DNA of 64,000 nucleotides from Ustulina deusta (GCA_023159155.1 JAJNNX010000035.1:124001-188000); one strand, 5' to 3'; positions 1 to 13,000 are shown, counted from the stretch's first letter. Numbers and translations: made by a program. Notes: generated from the letters alone by a model not told the origin.

Positions 1-1795
1 AACCCATTGGGCAAGCGGCTGAGGAGAATGTCGAAAAATTCCGAAACATGCTTATACATGTCGAATGAGTGCACTATATTCATCTTGTTAGAAAGAAGAT
101 GCAAAAATTTGGTGAGGAAATAGTAAGTGCTAAAGTTCAAGGCAGGCGCTGCCGATTCGCCACTAGGGCGCGGTAAAGGTGTTGCATCAGGTTGGATTAT
201 GAGATGCGCCAGAGAACTAGGGAGGAGGCATGTGTTCCCGCCATGGTGCCGCCCTGGCTAGCCGCCTGACTTGCGTAGTGTAGTAGAGAAAGGTCATTAG
301 AACTGCTGGGGGTTGATATCGCAGGCAGATCTTAGTTGGGAAATTAGCAGCAAAATAGCACTGCGGCCACGGATGTTGAGTACTTACTAGACAAAGAAGG
401 ATGACTTTGTAAGCCGATTCTCATCGTTCCATTTTGTACCACGAGAGAAGCTGGAGCTAGCGGAGAGGGCACCGAGTTCAAACCATGCTGACGTCCCGGA
501 AAAGCCGGCGACATAGATCGCATCACTGGAGACGGTGTTCGCACGACCACACCTTCTGGAAGTGGATCCGGCTGGCCTATCTCGACTCTTAGATGACAAC
601 AACTTCGCGTGGTAGAGATACGAACAAGCCGTGCTACAATCTAGATGTGGCTAAGAGAATGCCAACTCACTAATATTAGATCTTGACCGAGCTCCCGACC
701 TCCTGATTTCTTTCCAACCCTTTTCCCAAGGTATTCTTGCTCCGTTAAGGTAGACCCCCGTTTCTTTCCCTTCACGGTTCCGAAAATGATGGTATACAAT
801 TGGCCAGTCGGTTCGTTTAATCTTCTTCCGCAGCCGGAGCTTGTCTCGAATTTTCGTCTCGTAGGTGGACAGACTAGACTAAGTCAGTTGCAATCGGTCA
901 AGAGATGAATATAACTGGGCCGCACGGGAAAATTGGGAATTCGTGCTCCATTTCAAGTATTTCCTTCACTTGTTTGAGAGTCTTTCGTTCGGATAAGTAT
1001 AACTGCCGAACGACGACAGCCTTCTCTGTCCATACATCTCTAGTAGGCGTCGGAGTTAGATGATCTGAGACTGGCATTTTAAGCTCCGCTACTGTGCAGG
1101 ACAGAATAAGTACACGACAATAGAAATTTGTTAGAGGAAAGACGTGTAAATATAAGTATCAGTGTCGAAAGGTAGACCTCGCAGCATAAGCATGGAACAC
1201 TTCGAGAGGCAATACGAAATCTCCTGAAATTGGCTAAAAATGCAAGTTTAGGCACGACCACGGGTCCGCCAGAATAAGGCCTGCTCTCGATAAGCTGTGA
1301 GGCAGCCAATACCGTCTTACCGTTGGACGAAATGTATGAGCCGCGACCTGTTTGAAGAGGTGGCTCGCGGGTTAGGACTACCTATAGAGTCTATTTGATC
1401 TAGACACAGGGGGTGGGCAGACTGTGCATTCCCTTGCAGCTCACGCCTGAAAAGGGGGATGGGTGCGTAGTAGTAGTAGCCTACGCATAGTTACCCCAAT
1501 GCCAAGACGAGGCAATCTCGATTTACCTATACCATGCCCCCTGGTTTGTTGCCTCAACGCGCAAACTGTGAGCGATTCAAGTCAAAAGAGCTGCCCTTGT
1601 ATAGGTATATCTCGCCTGGTAATCGTCACCGATGTAGCATCGTTGGATATTCGCTCATTCGGTGAGAGTTTGGCCTGCACCGCCACGCTTGGCAGACCTG
1701 ATGCCTTCAAAAGCCTTATTTATGGTGTAGAAACTGATATTCTCCTTTTCCGACTTTCATCTTTGTCAAGAAAAGCGATTGTTCTATCCGTCGAC
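1..1795. other. Upstream region without a recognisable gene
   Basis: I see no convincing coding exon here on either strand. The reading frame of the gene that starts at 1796 stays open back to about 1463, but that stretch has a poor, cysteine- and serine-rich composition and lacks the feel of the downstream protein, so I treat it as leader or promoter. Confidence 0.5.
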
Positions 1796-3780
1796 ATGCC
1801 TGGCGACCTGGGCTTCAGCAGATTGCAGACCAGCTTGACGCAGGCCACTCAAGACTTCACCGTTGCGGCCGCCAACTTCAACTTTGATTTCACTCTGGTT
1901 AAGGTTGAGGCTCCGCCAGAATATCGAGACATAGCGACGGTCCTCTCACCCTCACGTGTGCACGAAGCTGAGATAGGTCCTTTGCATATGACTGCTAGGA
2001 GGTTAGGTGCTTTGTTTGAGGGAGTTTGTCCTAAAACACCCAATCTCATCAAAGCATATGGGTTGCGCGCATCTGAGATATCCCGAGAAGTTGCTGAGGT
2101 GGAGTTAAAAAAGACGCGGCAGAGTCAAGACGACAACTGGATACGCATGGAATATGGCGGTATTGACGCTACATCGATCTGGGCTGCTGCAACTTCTAGT
2201 AAGGCGGCTTTGCCTGTGCATCTGCTTGCATGCATCATTGCGCGGATGTGGCTGCCTGCTGAAGCTACATCCTTGTGGACCGAAGTTATAGCCGAGAGAA
2301 AACGTGAAATCCTTACTGGAGTAGAGCAAGGCGACTGGTTCCATCCCGGAATATCATCTGCCGTTCAGCAAGAGATCACGCGGGAGCAGTTGGCCAAGTG
2401 GGATTCAAGCACCAGAGCTTGGCTACAGTCTGCCGATAGTGCGCGCCAAAGGGCATACAAGCAATTCCTCCTCATCGCTCAGAATGTCAATGTAGCTATT
2501 CATGACCAGGACAAATCTTTGTACGCCAATATTATTCACGTCTGGAAAACTGCACTATCAGCAATGGAGGGTCTTATCTTGGGTCGTCCACATGTCGTCC
2601 GGGACGCTCCAGTTCTTCTCGGTCTATCTGCATGGCATATATTCCCCGATATGGTGGTATTTGACGGTCAATCTGGAAGCACAACAGTCCAGATGAAAGA
2701 TGCCCTTATTAAAGAAGGGGGGATCTTGTCCTTAGGTTTCTCTGATCCGGGACCTCATGAGCATCAGGGTGTATACTGGTCCTTGTCACTTGCACATCAC
2801 ACCTTCTATGGTAAACCAACTTTGCAGACTCGGCGGCTCGATTCAGATGGGTCACGATTAAGTCTGGATGAGTTCATACTTGTGTGTATGGGAAGTCTTC
2901 TAAGCTCGTGGAGGATTCCCGTTCAGGAGACTGGGATGGTATTCAAGACCATACAAGCAATCTCGACAATGGCATCTACGTTTGCTTCAGTAAAATTCGA
3001 TCCCAGAGAATCAATCAGTAAAATGAATCGCTCGTTTAGCGGCTATCATGACGGAGATCAACGGGCCGTCCTCGCGGCATCACTTGGTCGTCGACGCCCC
3101 AATTTCACCCCGGCTGAAATACTGCAGAAACAGGGGTCCTTCTTTCAACTAACTCATCTCCCGACGCTACTATATCTCCTTCACAAGACAGAAAACAAGA
3201 TCCTGCTATTACGACGTTTGGCATCGAGAGTGGCTAGTCTGAACTACGAAAATAGTATCATCCTATGTTTCAAATTAGCAGCCAACAAGCAAGACCTCGT
3301 GTTCGCCAGCGCCTGTGCCAAAACACAGGAAGACCACGAACGCGAAACTACCAAGAATCGCCGACCGAGACACCATCGATGGATTGAGCGCCCAAGAGCA
3401 GCTTATAAGAAGGCAAAAGCGAACGAGATCTTTGAGAAATACACCGCCAATGAGCATCATGAAGGCTTCGCGTATTCTGCTGGGAGTTTGGATCAGATGC
3501 TTCAGCTTGAATCAACAATACTAGCATCGAATGAGAATCCGAGTATCGTCCAAGCAGATCTTTCCGTCGGCAATTGTCAAGAGCCCGCATTGCACAGTAT
3601 CCGAGCAGTCCCTTCGCTTGATGACTTTTGCAGCGACTATCTTGACAACCTTCAGCGCGAGTATAGTCAAGAGGAATTGGAATATATGGAGAGTGGCGAA
3701 GACTCCGAAGGTAACACTAAACCTTGGTTTCATGATACCTTAACTGAAACTGTCATTTTGAATTATTCCCAGGGGTCATA

Positions 3781-3822
3781 AGCTAACACCCCCCCTTGCG
3801 AACCACCCCATCGCGACCCAGC
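3781..3822 (+). repeat. Left terminal inverted repeat of the transposon
   Basis: The repeat starts AGCTAACACCCCCCC and ends CGCGACCCAGC. All 42 bases match the reverse complement of 5625-5666, including the run of seven C. Its high GC contrasts with the interior that begins a few dozen bases further in. Confidence 0.92.
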
Positions 3823-5624
3823 CACCAAAATAGCCACCCACCAACTTTCGAAACCATTATTTATAGCATAACATAGTATTTATAGCTAACCTTAGTGTTT
3901 TTATTAAATATTAAAATGTTTTAACTTTAATTATATTTTTAGTTTTTGTTTTTTTTATTTTTAGTACGTTTTTATCTTTAGCTTTATTTATATATAGCGT
4001 TTGCTATTATAATTTTTGTTTAATTTGCTATATATAAATTATATAAATAAAATAATAACTAAGTAATAATTTAACTAATTTGCGTTTTAATATAGTTTTT
4101 TTTAGCTAGTTTAGTTTTTAATAGCTTAATATATATTTTTAAAATTATAATTTTTTTAGCTTTTTAGTTAAAAGTTTTATTAGTTTTTATAAAAAATAGC
4201 CTTTATAATAAATTATTAAAAAAAAAATAATACCTAGCTAATTTTTAAGTTATATATTATAAATTTTAATTTTTTATAAATATTACAATTTTTATTTAGC
4301 TTAATTTAAGCTAATATTTAAATATTTTAAATTAATTAATTAATATAAATATTAATTAAACTTTATAAATAATATTTTTATTTTTAAATATAATATATTT
4401 TAAAAATAATAATAATTAAATATTTTTTAATTATATTTTAATTATTGCTTATATTTTTTTAATAATTTTTAGTAATAAAATAATATTATAAGTTTGTTTA
4501 TATATTATAATTATATTTTTTTAATTTTATTTTTAAGCTTTTTTTTTAATAAACTAAAAATTCTAATATTTAATATTTATATAATATAACTATAGTATAG
4601 TTTATAAAAAACAAGCTATATTTTATTTAAAAAATAAAGCTATAAAAAGTTATTATTTATATATAAGTTATAGCTATTATATATTAGCATAACTTATATA
4701 TTATTAAAATAGCTTTAAATAAACAAAATAAAAATATTAACAAACTAATTAATAATAATAAAATTATAAATCTATTTATTAAGCAAAGTTTTAAACTGCT
4801 AATCTTTAAATAAACTACAATTTATATTTAAAAACTATTAATTTTAAATATTAATTTTTTTAAAAATAAATAATAATAATAAAACAATATTTTTATTATT
4901 AATATATTTAAAAAATATTATTTATTTGCTTTTTTTAATATTTTTTTTTAAAGCTATATATATTAAAACTTTATAAACAACCTAATAACTTTTTTTTATA
5001 CTTTAGCTAATATTTATTTTGTTAGTATTAAAAAATTATTTTAAAAATATATTTATTAATTTAAAAGTTTTAAAATATTTAAAAAATAGCTTAATATTAA
5101 TTATAATTGCTTTATTAATATATAAATAGCTAATAAACATTAATTTAACAGTTTTTAATTTAGGATTATAAAAAAAAAAACATATATATTACAACTTTTT
5201 AAATATTCTAGGGTTTCTAAAAGCTAATAATATATATTTAACTATATATTTAAATTTAACTATTAAAAATATAAAACTTAGACTAGCCTAACCTATAGCT
5301 TAATTAGCTAGTTTAGTTTTAAAGTATAAAAATAAAATCTAAAAGTATTAGTATAACTATTTTTTAGTTGGAATACTATTAAAATAGCAACGTATATATC
5401 ACCGGTTAATACTTTATTAAATAGCTGCTTGTTTTTGCAAAGTACTAAGTTAAGCAATATAAACTATAGCTACTACATACTATTAGTTGCTATATAAAAA
5501 CATTATAATAAAAAGGAATTAATTCTAAAAAAAATAAGGGTAAAAAAAGAACATAAGAACTAAACGCGGTTGCGTTATTTAATAATTTTTAATTGAGGTG
5601 GTTGGGGTCAGTAGCGCGTTTTTA

Positions 5625-5666
5625 GCTGGGTCGCGATGGGGTGGTTCGCAAGGGGGGGTGTTAGCT
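5625..5666 (-). repeat. Right terminal inverted repeat of the transposon
   Basis: Reverse complement of 3781-3822 with no mismatch over 42 bases. It is followed directly by TA (5667-5668), the second copy of the target dinucleotide, and then by the resumed coding sequence of the host gene. Confidence 0.92.
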
Positions 5667-7138
5667 TACGGATTTTTACTCGGTCAGAGGGACGACTGTG
5701 AAATGTCAGATCACCATCCAAATTGTGAGCACGCATCGCTGTACTGCCGAGGCTACGGCAACTCAGAAGATTCTCCTCGAAATTTCTCTGTTCCAGAGTT
5801 GACTTTCGAGGATGTGCTGTGGTGTTTTGAATCTGGGCTGGTTTCCTCCAAGCGGCTACAGAGGCATCTCAAGGGGCAACCAGCTTTCGGGCTTTTGATA
5901 GTTTTGTCAGCTATATACACGACTTATGAGGATCTTGCGGCGTGTGGTGCAACAATCTGTTCAGCTATAGCCGACCGCCCATTTCAGCCACCGATTTTGG
6001 ATTTCTCAGGTAAACCGAACGTTTGGCTCAACGCAGTTGACAACCTGAAAATCAATCGCCACTCGGTCATCTGTCTTATTGGATATTTCGAAACAGCGGA
6101 AAATATTGCCGATGGCTTGAAGGATGACTCTAGGGTTATAGGTCTCAGCGGAGGTGACTCGATCTTCGTCTCGAGCAAGGTATGCATATCTTGATATCTA
6201 CTATCCTAAGAAATTAAAACAGATAAAAGAGGATCGCTAATCTCTAGGCTCGTACAGCTAGTCAACGACCCCGGAGCGGAGTGTTCCGATCACAGCTTTA
6301 CAAGAATTCTAGGAAATACCGGCCATCCTGGCTTCTCCATCTTCACTATACCGGCAAACTTGAGAGCACGCGAGATAGACCCAGCGGCCTGGAGGATCGA
6401 GCCCTCTCCTTTTGACGATACATATGTGGATTGCTTCAAGAGCACCTCGCTACACCTGAGTTTCACTGAATGGTGCGCACCAGTCGTCCAGGTCCAAAGT
6501 ATCGGTCAAAAGGAATCCAACGTGAACCTAATCGAGGCCATCATATCCGTTCGAGACTCTGGCCGATGGGTTGCGGACGTGGATATACACGCAGCGTTGA
6601 GCCTAGGCCAGTGCCAGCCTCGGATTGTTCATATGAAGGACCGCTGCGAGCACAGCGTCCGCATGGAAGAAAATAAAGGTACTCTTCTCGCTATAGAAAC
6701 CTGGGACCAGGCACTGGACGTTCCGGATGGCTCTGTTGTCGTCCGATCCTCAAACAACTGGCTTGCGAGACTGGCGTTGCTGTCAGTCCTGTGCCAACAT
6801 AGCAAAATGCTGCAGGAGTCGATCTGGGTATGGCCGAGCTGCTTATTATGTCGGCAATGCGTCGACCGCGCTGGCCAAGCTATTCATATCTGCTAGCATT
6901 ATACATAAGGCCGTATCATGTATCCTAAAGAGCAAGTCGAGGTATTAGAGTTCATTTATAAACTATTATTGCGGCAATCTGGCCTATTGTTACAGCTACA
7001 ACTATTTTTGGTGAGTTGGATGCAAGTAACAAACTAAGCAGAGTCACGGCTAGCGTAGTGCGTATTTACCGTCAGTATAGATGGGCTATAATTGCTGGGT
7101 TATCTTGTTCAATATTCTGACCGCCGTAGTTTATATCC

Positions 7139-10076
7139 CTATCGAACCGGGGCGAAGTTCTCTCCCTCATCGCCGACGATGTTCAAATTCGGATAACTAA
7201 TTCTATAGCAAAGGGCCTCACTCCTTTGCTCATCGGTGAGCTTCCATTGTATCGTCGCATTAGCTATGGCTTTCGCCGCCCTCTCTGCTGCCTCCTTCGC
7301 TCTGATGGCATAACTCTTCATTTCTTCCCAGGCACCTGTGTCTGGCACACTAGCATTCTGCAATACCTTTGCGCTCTCCACCATGCGGTCGGCTGCCTCT
7401 TTAGCCTTCGAGATCTTACCTCTCCAATCGCTGTCATCGTTTGCCTCATCTCTATCGCCTTCGCCCTCAATAGTCGTAGGAGAAACACTAAAAAGGGGAG
7501 GTGGCGGTACAGGAGCATGTAGTGCCTGCGCCAGAACTCCAGCAATGCCAGCCAGCTGCCCCGTAGCCGATCGGATGGCCATTTGGACATCGTTGTCCGA
7601 GTACTCTGCACCAGCTACTCTCTCCTTTGCCGTTGTCGGAGACGCATCATCTTCTTTCGCCTCGCCCCCTGTCACAGTTTGCGCGACTCCAGCAACCACT
7701 TTCACCAGAGTTCCCGTTAGCATCTCAACCGGCACCCGGCCGAATGCCCCCTTAACGTCACCCATGATGGACCAAACTTTCTTCATCGCGACGTCGTCAC
7801 CACCTTTCAGCAAATCGGCTATTTCCGCCACTTTCGTCACCGTTCGGGCCGCGAACTCCAGTTCGCTCGCGGCTTCCGCGACGTTTGCCGCGGCCATCTG
7901 CAAGCCCGCCTGGGCCGTCGCCGCAGTAGCGTCGGCCACCCGGCACAGCTGATTCGTGCATACCTCCCATTGCACCATGTCCTTCCGAGCCTGAGAGTCC
8001 GGGCTGTCTCCCTTGTCGAACCTTGCGAGAACATCGCTCCAGTACATGACGTCCTTATCCCAGCCTCCCTTTCGTCCTTCGTTACTGGCGTGCCACATAT
8101 CTACCTGGCTTTTCCATTCTCCCCATAGTCTCCTCTCATCCTCGTCGTAACTTTCCTGGGGGAGATAGTCTACAAACTGATTTCTCTCGTGTCCTAACCA
8201 GCCGAGTTTCTCAGACAATCCTTCGAGAAACCCCTCCTTTGACCTGTATCTGAGCTCTTTCGCCAGTTCTTTTGCCGTGAAATGGACTTTGAGGTCACAT
8301 TCGATATAATCCTCCCTGCCTTCGTTCTCTTGAAGTGCCGCCTCTATCATGGTGTTATTGAATTCCGCCATGTTGTGTTGCTGTGCTGAGACTGCTTTCT
8401 CGTCTGGACATGCCTTAAAAGTTGCATCGATAACTGCTGCAATTCTTGCCTCGGCACTTTTGGTATCACTCACATGGACGGCTGTTTTGACACTGGCCGT
8501 TATGAGCTCTGTGTCATCCACCGCGCTAGCCCTGCCGGCTCTTATGATACTGTCTTTAATTCTTCCGGTAACATCTTCGCTGACCCTTTTAATCACATCG
8601 TCCGATTTGTCGTAGTCGTAGTTAGCCCTGTAGAGCTTTGCGGGTGGCCACGCTTGCGCCTGGTTGAGCTGTGTTTTTAGCCCCTGGTCATTGTTCTGTC
8701 CCTGCTTTCCATTCAGTTCTTGACGCTTAAAGGTCTTTCGGAAATGCCTCCTACGGGCCCCGCTAGACCATCCAAGCGTGAGAATATGTGGTAACCACCA
8801 AACCCCTTGAAGACTCTCATTGATGTTACCTGCTTAAGGTAAGTTTGGATATCTCGAGGCACAGTTGTCGATATGTCATACCTTTAGACCATAGCAAGTT
8901 CATAGCCACTGTCTCTTCAGCCTTCCATCCATACCACCATTTTGCGTTGGGCCGCGGAGGTTGAACCATCTGAAGGAGAGCTCCCCAATCAAACGAGGCT
9001 TGACAAGCTCCGTGTACCTTGGCCGCCATCCACAGCAAAGACACAGTAGAGAGTCCAGCATCAAGATTCCCGCCACCAATGTCCGAATGACATCCAGAAA
9101 ATGCGCACTGTGCTACAATGGTTCCACGGCGAGCCGTGGTATACACCATCGGCTTGAAACTCCCTCTCCTTTCGTTGAGAGCGATAGCCAAAAAGGCGTT
9201 TTGGACGTTCTCCGGTACTGTTTCTTTCATGAAGGAAAACTTCTTCCTCCAGCCAACGTGACCGATGGCGCTCACGGTGTCCCACTCGGCGAGCACTGTG
9301 ATTTTGACTGGGAGAGAAAACGCCTGATTCATTTTTCTGATCTCCAGCCTCATCCTTTTCCTGTCCTCTTCTTCTTTCGCATGCATCCACCTCTGGAATA
9401 AGACGGAGAGGAAGGGCAACGTCTTCCGCTGAAGCAGGCCCACCTGGCTGATGAAATCGGCAAGACATCGAACGGTAAAAGCCCCTCGTGAAAAGCCGAT
9501 GAGGATGATTTCATCGTTTTGCCCGCTGAAGTTATAATTGTTGCAAAGAAAGCAGTAGGCGTTCAGGATATCCTCTTCTAACCCTGTTGTTTGTTGAGAA
9601 CCTGTTAGCATTCCGGTTGCTATTATGGGGAATAGACAAAATCATGATCTATAATAACCTGCTCCAGTAATGCCAGAGTAGACACTGTCCACCCTTGTCT
9701 TTAGCACCGATTCTGAACCTATCCCAGCTGAATAGTAGATCACCTGCGTGATGGGACTGGTAGGATAGTCGAGATTGAGGCCAAACCGATCGATGGCGCG
9801 TGCGAATCTCGCTACGTTAGTCAGAGGTGCTGTGGTACCCGACGCATTCACCCATGTACCATCGCAACAAACGAAGAGGCGCCTCTTCCCTAGTTCTTTA
9901 TTAATCGCTCTAAACAACCTGGAAGTTACTTGAGACTCATTCTCTGCCCATCCTATTTTGCTATCCACGTCAACAAGCCTGTCGACAAGGCTATTGCTGT
10001 GATCGAGAATACTGGTAAGTGCATGCCCCTCATCGGCAGTCAGGTGCTGCTCGCGCAGCTTAGACTGGGGGTCCAT
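7139..10076 (-). CDS. DUF2235 (T6SS Tle1-like) alpha/beta-hydrolase-like protein with long helical C-terminus
   Basis: Exons are 10076-9659, 9583-8882 and 8829-7139 on the minus strand, giving about 936 residues. Introns are 75 nt (9584-9658, branch GCTAAC) and 52 nt (8830-8881, GTATGA donor). The start is the ATG at 10076. Family hallmarks are visible in order: CDGTW (70-75), the nucleophile elbow GFSRGA (169-174, Ser171), WDTV (240-243) and HSDIGGG (305-311). These match DUF2235, a phospholipase-like hydrolase fold shared with bacterial Tle1 effectors; the serine, aspartate and histidine needed for catalysis all seem present. The second intron is supported because splicing joins NLLWSKG to NINESLQGVWWL, the usual continuation in the family. 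After about residue 450 the protein is rich in Ala, Glu and Lys and probably largely helical, with one short proline-rich break (PVPPPPLF). Substrate and cellular role are unknown. Confidence 0.88.
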
Positions 10077-13000
10077 AGACCTTATGCTGAGCGGCTACGG
10101 TCAGCAGATTTGTAAATCGATCCTTTTAGTACGCCCACGGGAGATGAATTTCCCCTTGTGTTAATTTATATGCGGCTGGAGGGTTGAAGGGTGATAAGAT
10201 GAACTTGAAAACCGATGATCATGGTTCTTACTATGACTACTGTTGCTATCTACTACTTCAGAAGCTATATATACAACTTCTGCGTGGATCTACACCGTTT
10301 AGAGTGGTGCTCATAATTATTTTTCTTATGGCCAGCGGTTAGCAAAAACTGGTCGATTGGTAGTTCTCTTAGAACTGCGCACCTTCTTACCTCACGTGTC
10401 AATTCTCTTGCTGCCTGACCCAACTTCTTCGGCTGTATGGTAGCAGTTCGTGTTGCAATACCATCCAATGAGCTGCCGTGAAATTTCCACTGCAGTGTGA
10501 CTTTGAAATGGATTGGGCGACCGCCCCTCCCACACTGATATACAGGCGAGATGCGTTGGCCGAATAGATATTAAAACAAAAATAGACGAGCCAGTTCACT
10601 GTGCTGTATGCTATCTATGCACATAAAAGCTTTACGTCATGCTTTAGTTTCTTGCAGCTGATCCTATGCTACGTCGATAAGTTAATTCCAATAATTATTA
10701 GTATCCAATATCACTATTTACCTACGTTGGGTGGGTAGGTAGAACAAAATTTCATGTCATCCTAGAGGTAGCAACCCAACAGCCAGCGATTATGTTATTG
10801 GCCAAATACAGCCTCTGGCTCCCTTGAATATCGTTAGTTTCCTGGCGCACATAGTAGAGGACCTGACATGGCGAAATGGAAGGCATATGAGCGTTATATT
10901 CAACTTATCAGATGTATGTGAAAGGGCTGGGGCCGTTTCTATATATATGACATGATGCCTTGTACTTCTATATCACATGCTAGGGCTCCTTGGCCTATAA
11001 TTTCAACCCATTCTATATTATATGGTTTAACCATTCCGGCCCTTCACACGTTCAGCGCTACCACGCAGGCGGCTTTTGAAACCGTATTCGTCAAGGGGAA
11101 AAAATGCCCTCAATGACTAGTAAAGTAGAGTGAATGGCATGTAGAGTAGCTGGAAATGGGGGGGGTAGAACAACAATGAAGAAGAGGAAGAAAAGGAAAA
11201 GAATAGGGATTCAAGGAGGAAGGATGTACATATAAGTGGCTTCACGCAGCCTACGGCGTACGTTATTGTTTAGGTCCGTGGTCGGTTTCGTGCCGTTGAC
11301 GACATGTTCAATGTGCGCTGCTGGAGCTCAAGATGGTCTGTGCTTAACAATATATCTGAGTTGAAAGTGTGGAATGAGTGATCATGGGTAATTCAATTTA
11401 AGCTAAAATGGATTGCCTGAAGGTGATATTCAGTCTGCGGCAGTATAAAAATAGAGACGAACTCGACAAAAGTGATAGCTGTTAGGTAAGGTGTTGGTTT
11501 GGTATAATTATTGCCAAGAGGGCAACTCAAGAGCCAGGCGGTACTTCATAAAGATTTTAAGATCCCCTGCAGTGCTTTATGGCCTACTTAGGTTTGTGAA
11601 ATGCTGGGAGCAACCGATATGCCGAGATCGATTCATTCGCCTGCACAAATGGCATGGCGAGGCGTTGGAGTCCGAAAAGCCCGAGATACGGCTCATGACA
11701 AAGGATGTGTTGCGAATGTTGCAGATGTCGCGCACCCATGTAAGGAGAAGCATCCTACGATCGCCTAGCTAACATGATTCGCCCGGTTTAGAAGTATATT
11801 TAGGGACTATGTTCAGACCAGTTAACGTAGCACACTTCCTTTTCTTTCAACACCACAACAGACTGCACTAAAGTCCTCAACACCACGCATTCGCGTGTGA
11901 ATCTTAGACATATTATACAAAAAGGAAACTCTGTTACCAAGAAACTGTCTATCATATACAAGAATCTTCACAAGATTACAAGCTAGCCAGGTTACTACCT
12001 AGGTAGGTTTCAACATAAGAGTGGGAAAGTGGTATTTCAGTCCCATTTGCAAAGAACACTCCCTATTGAAGTAGAGTGGGTAGCTTCTGAGTGGCTCAAA
12101 ATAAGGGGGCCACTAGCCACATGGTGGCTAGGGGGGCAGAAAGAAACATAAAAACACGAGAAAATAAGGCAGCAGACAGAGAAGGGAGGCATAGATAGAC
12201 AGGCAGTTCTTGTCGCATTGAATTGCATTGACGAATCTGCCTTGATCAATCGTTTCCCCAATAGAAAATTCCTTCACTTATGCTGGGAAGTGTAGGAACT
12301 GCCTATCTCCTAGTATAAGGGCAAGATGAGTACTCCATATACCTGAACCTACCCACATTCTTCGCTTCCCTATGTCACAATTTATATTGCTTGGTCAATG
12401 TTATCGATGTTTTTGCGCTTGTTTAGGGAATTCGAAAGACCTGCGCTGGGCTTTGGGACATCGTTGGAGGCTACGCCACTTGCTGGCTAGATATCTTTAT
12501 CATCTGACATTCGGGTCGCAAATATCTTACGCATTCGGCACTCGATCGTCGGGAAAGGGATTGACGAATTTCTTGTCGGCCATACGGGGATCGCGTTATA
12601 TCACTACTAACTCCCATTAGCGCTCGTCCAGGGCAAGCTCGATCGAACTAGATAGGGACCCGTAATCGTCTGTGTATCCCGTGTGGTTGGAAAATAGAAA
12701 CACTTCCGGTACCTGTATTTAATTATAGCCCCTGGCCTGAGTGAAAAGTTGTGGAAGTTGCTCGGGTCCTTAATCCACGTCGAAGAGGCCAAAAGGCTGT
12801 TACAGAATAAATTTGGAGTTCTGGTAGATTGTGGTCGCACAATAAGGAGTATTTTCGTGCCTTAGAACGAGGACGTCTGATAGATTTCATGGCATGTAGT
12901 TTGCTTTAGAGGTCACGTGTAAAGAGACGGCTAAAAGGCAAGAAGTAATAGCCGATTGGGGGTGTTTTGCTGACGAGTATCAGAAGTTTCTGTACATCCT

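Larger units (their letters stand above)
3781..5666. mobile_element. TA-flanked DNA transposon (Fot1/Tc1-mariner-like) with A/T-saturated interior
   Basis: The element is 1886 bp, bounded by 42-bp perfect terminal inverted repeats (3781-3822 and 5625-5666) and flanked by TA at 3779-3780 and 5667-5668. TA target duplication, ~1.9 kb length and TIRs just over 40 bp fit the Fot1/pogo branch of the Tc1-mariner superfamily in ascomycetes. The interior is almost entirely A and T, with no open reading frame of useful size and no readable transposase, as expected after heavy RIP. The remaining G and C sit mostly in AGCT, TAGC or GCTA contexts. The superfamily is inferred from ends, length and target site, not from protein sequence. 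It could also be a non-autonomous derivative. Confidence 0.8.
1796..6896 (+). pseudogene. Large ascomycete-specific protein gene split by a DNA transposon
   Basis: Coding parts are 1796-3780, 5669-6179 and 6258-6896. The first two are separated by an inserted element (3781-5666 plus one copy of a TA duplication). The last two are separated by a 78-nt intron (6180-6257; GTATGC donor, CGCTAAT branch-like site, ACAG acceptor). Taken together without the element they would encode about 1044 residues in one frame. The ATG at 1796 is chosen because the family-like sequence begins there (MPGDLGFSRLQ). I recognise the protein as a member of a large uncharacterised ascomycete family with an FNFDFTLVKVEAP motif, a TARRLGALFE motif, a YGLRASEI motif and, near the C-terminus, an SSNNWLARLALLSVL motif and clustered cysteines. 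No function is known to me. As it stands, the insertion places a TAA exactly at its left edge (3779-3781), so at most a 661-residue truncated product can be made. The rest of the frame is undamaged, which suggests a fairly recent disruption. Confidence 0.8.

Noticed and set aside
7338..7952. 204-residue plus-strand frame opposite the DUF2235 gene
   Set aside because: Shadow of the Ala/Val-rich minus-strand exon; no family motif and no independent start context.
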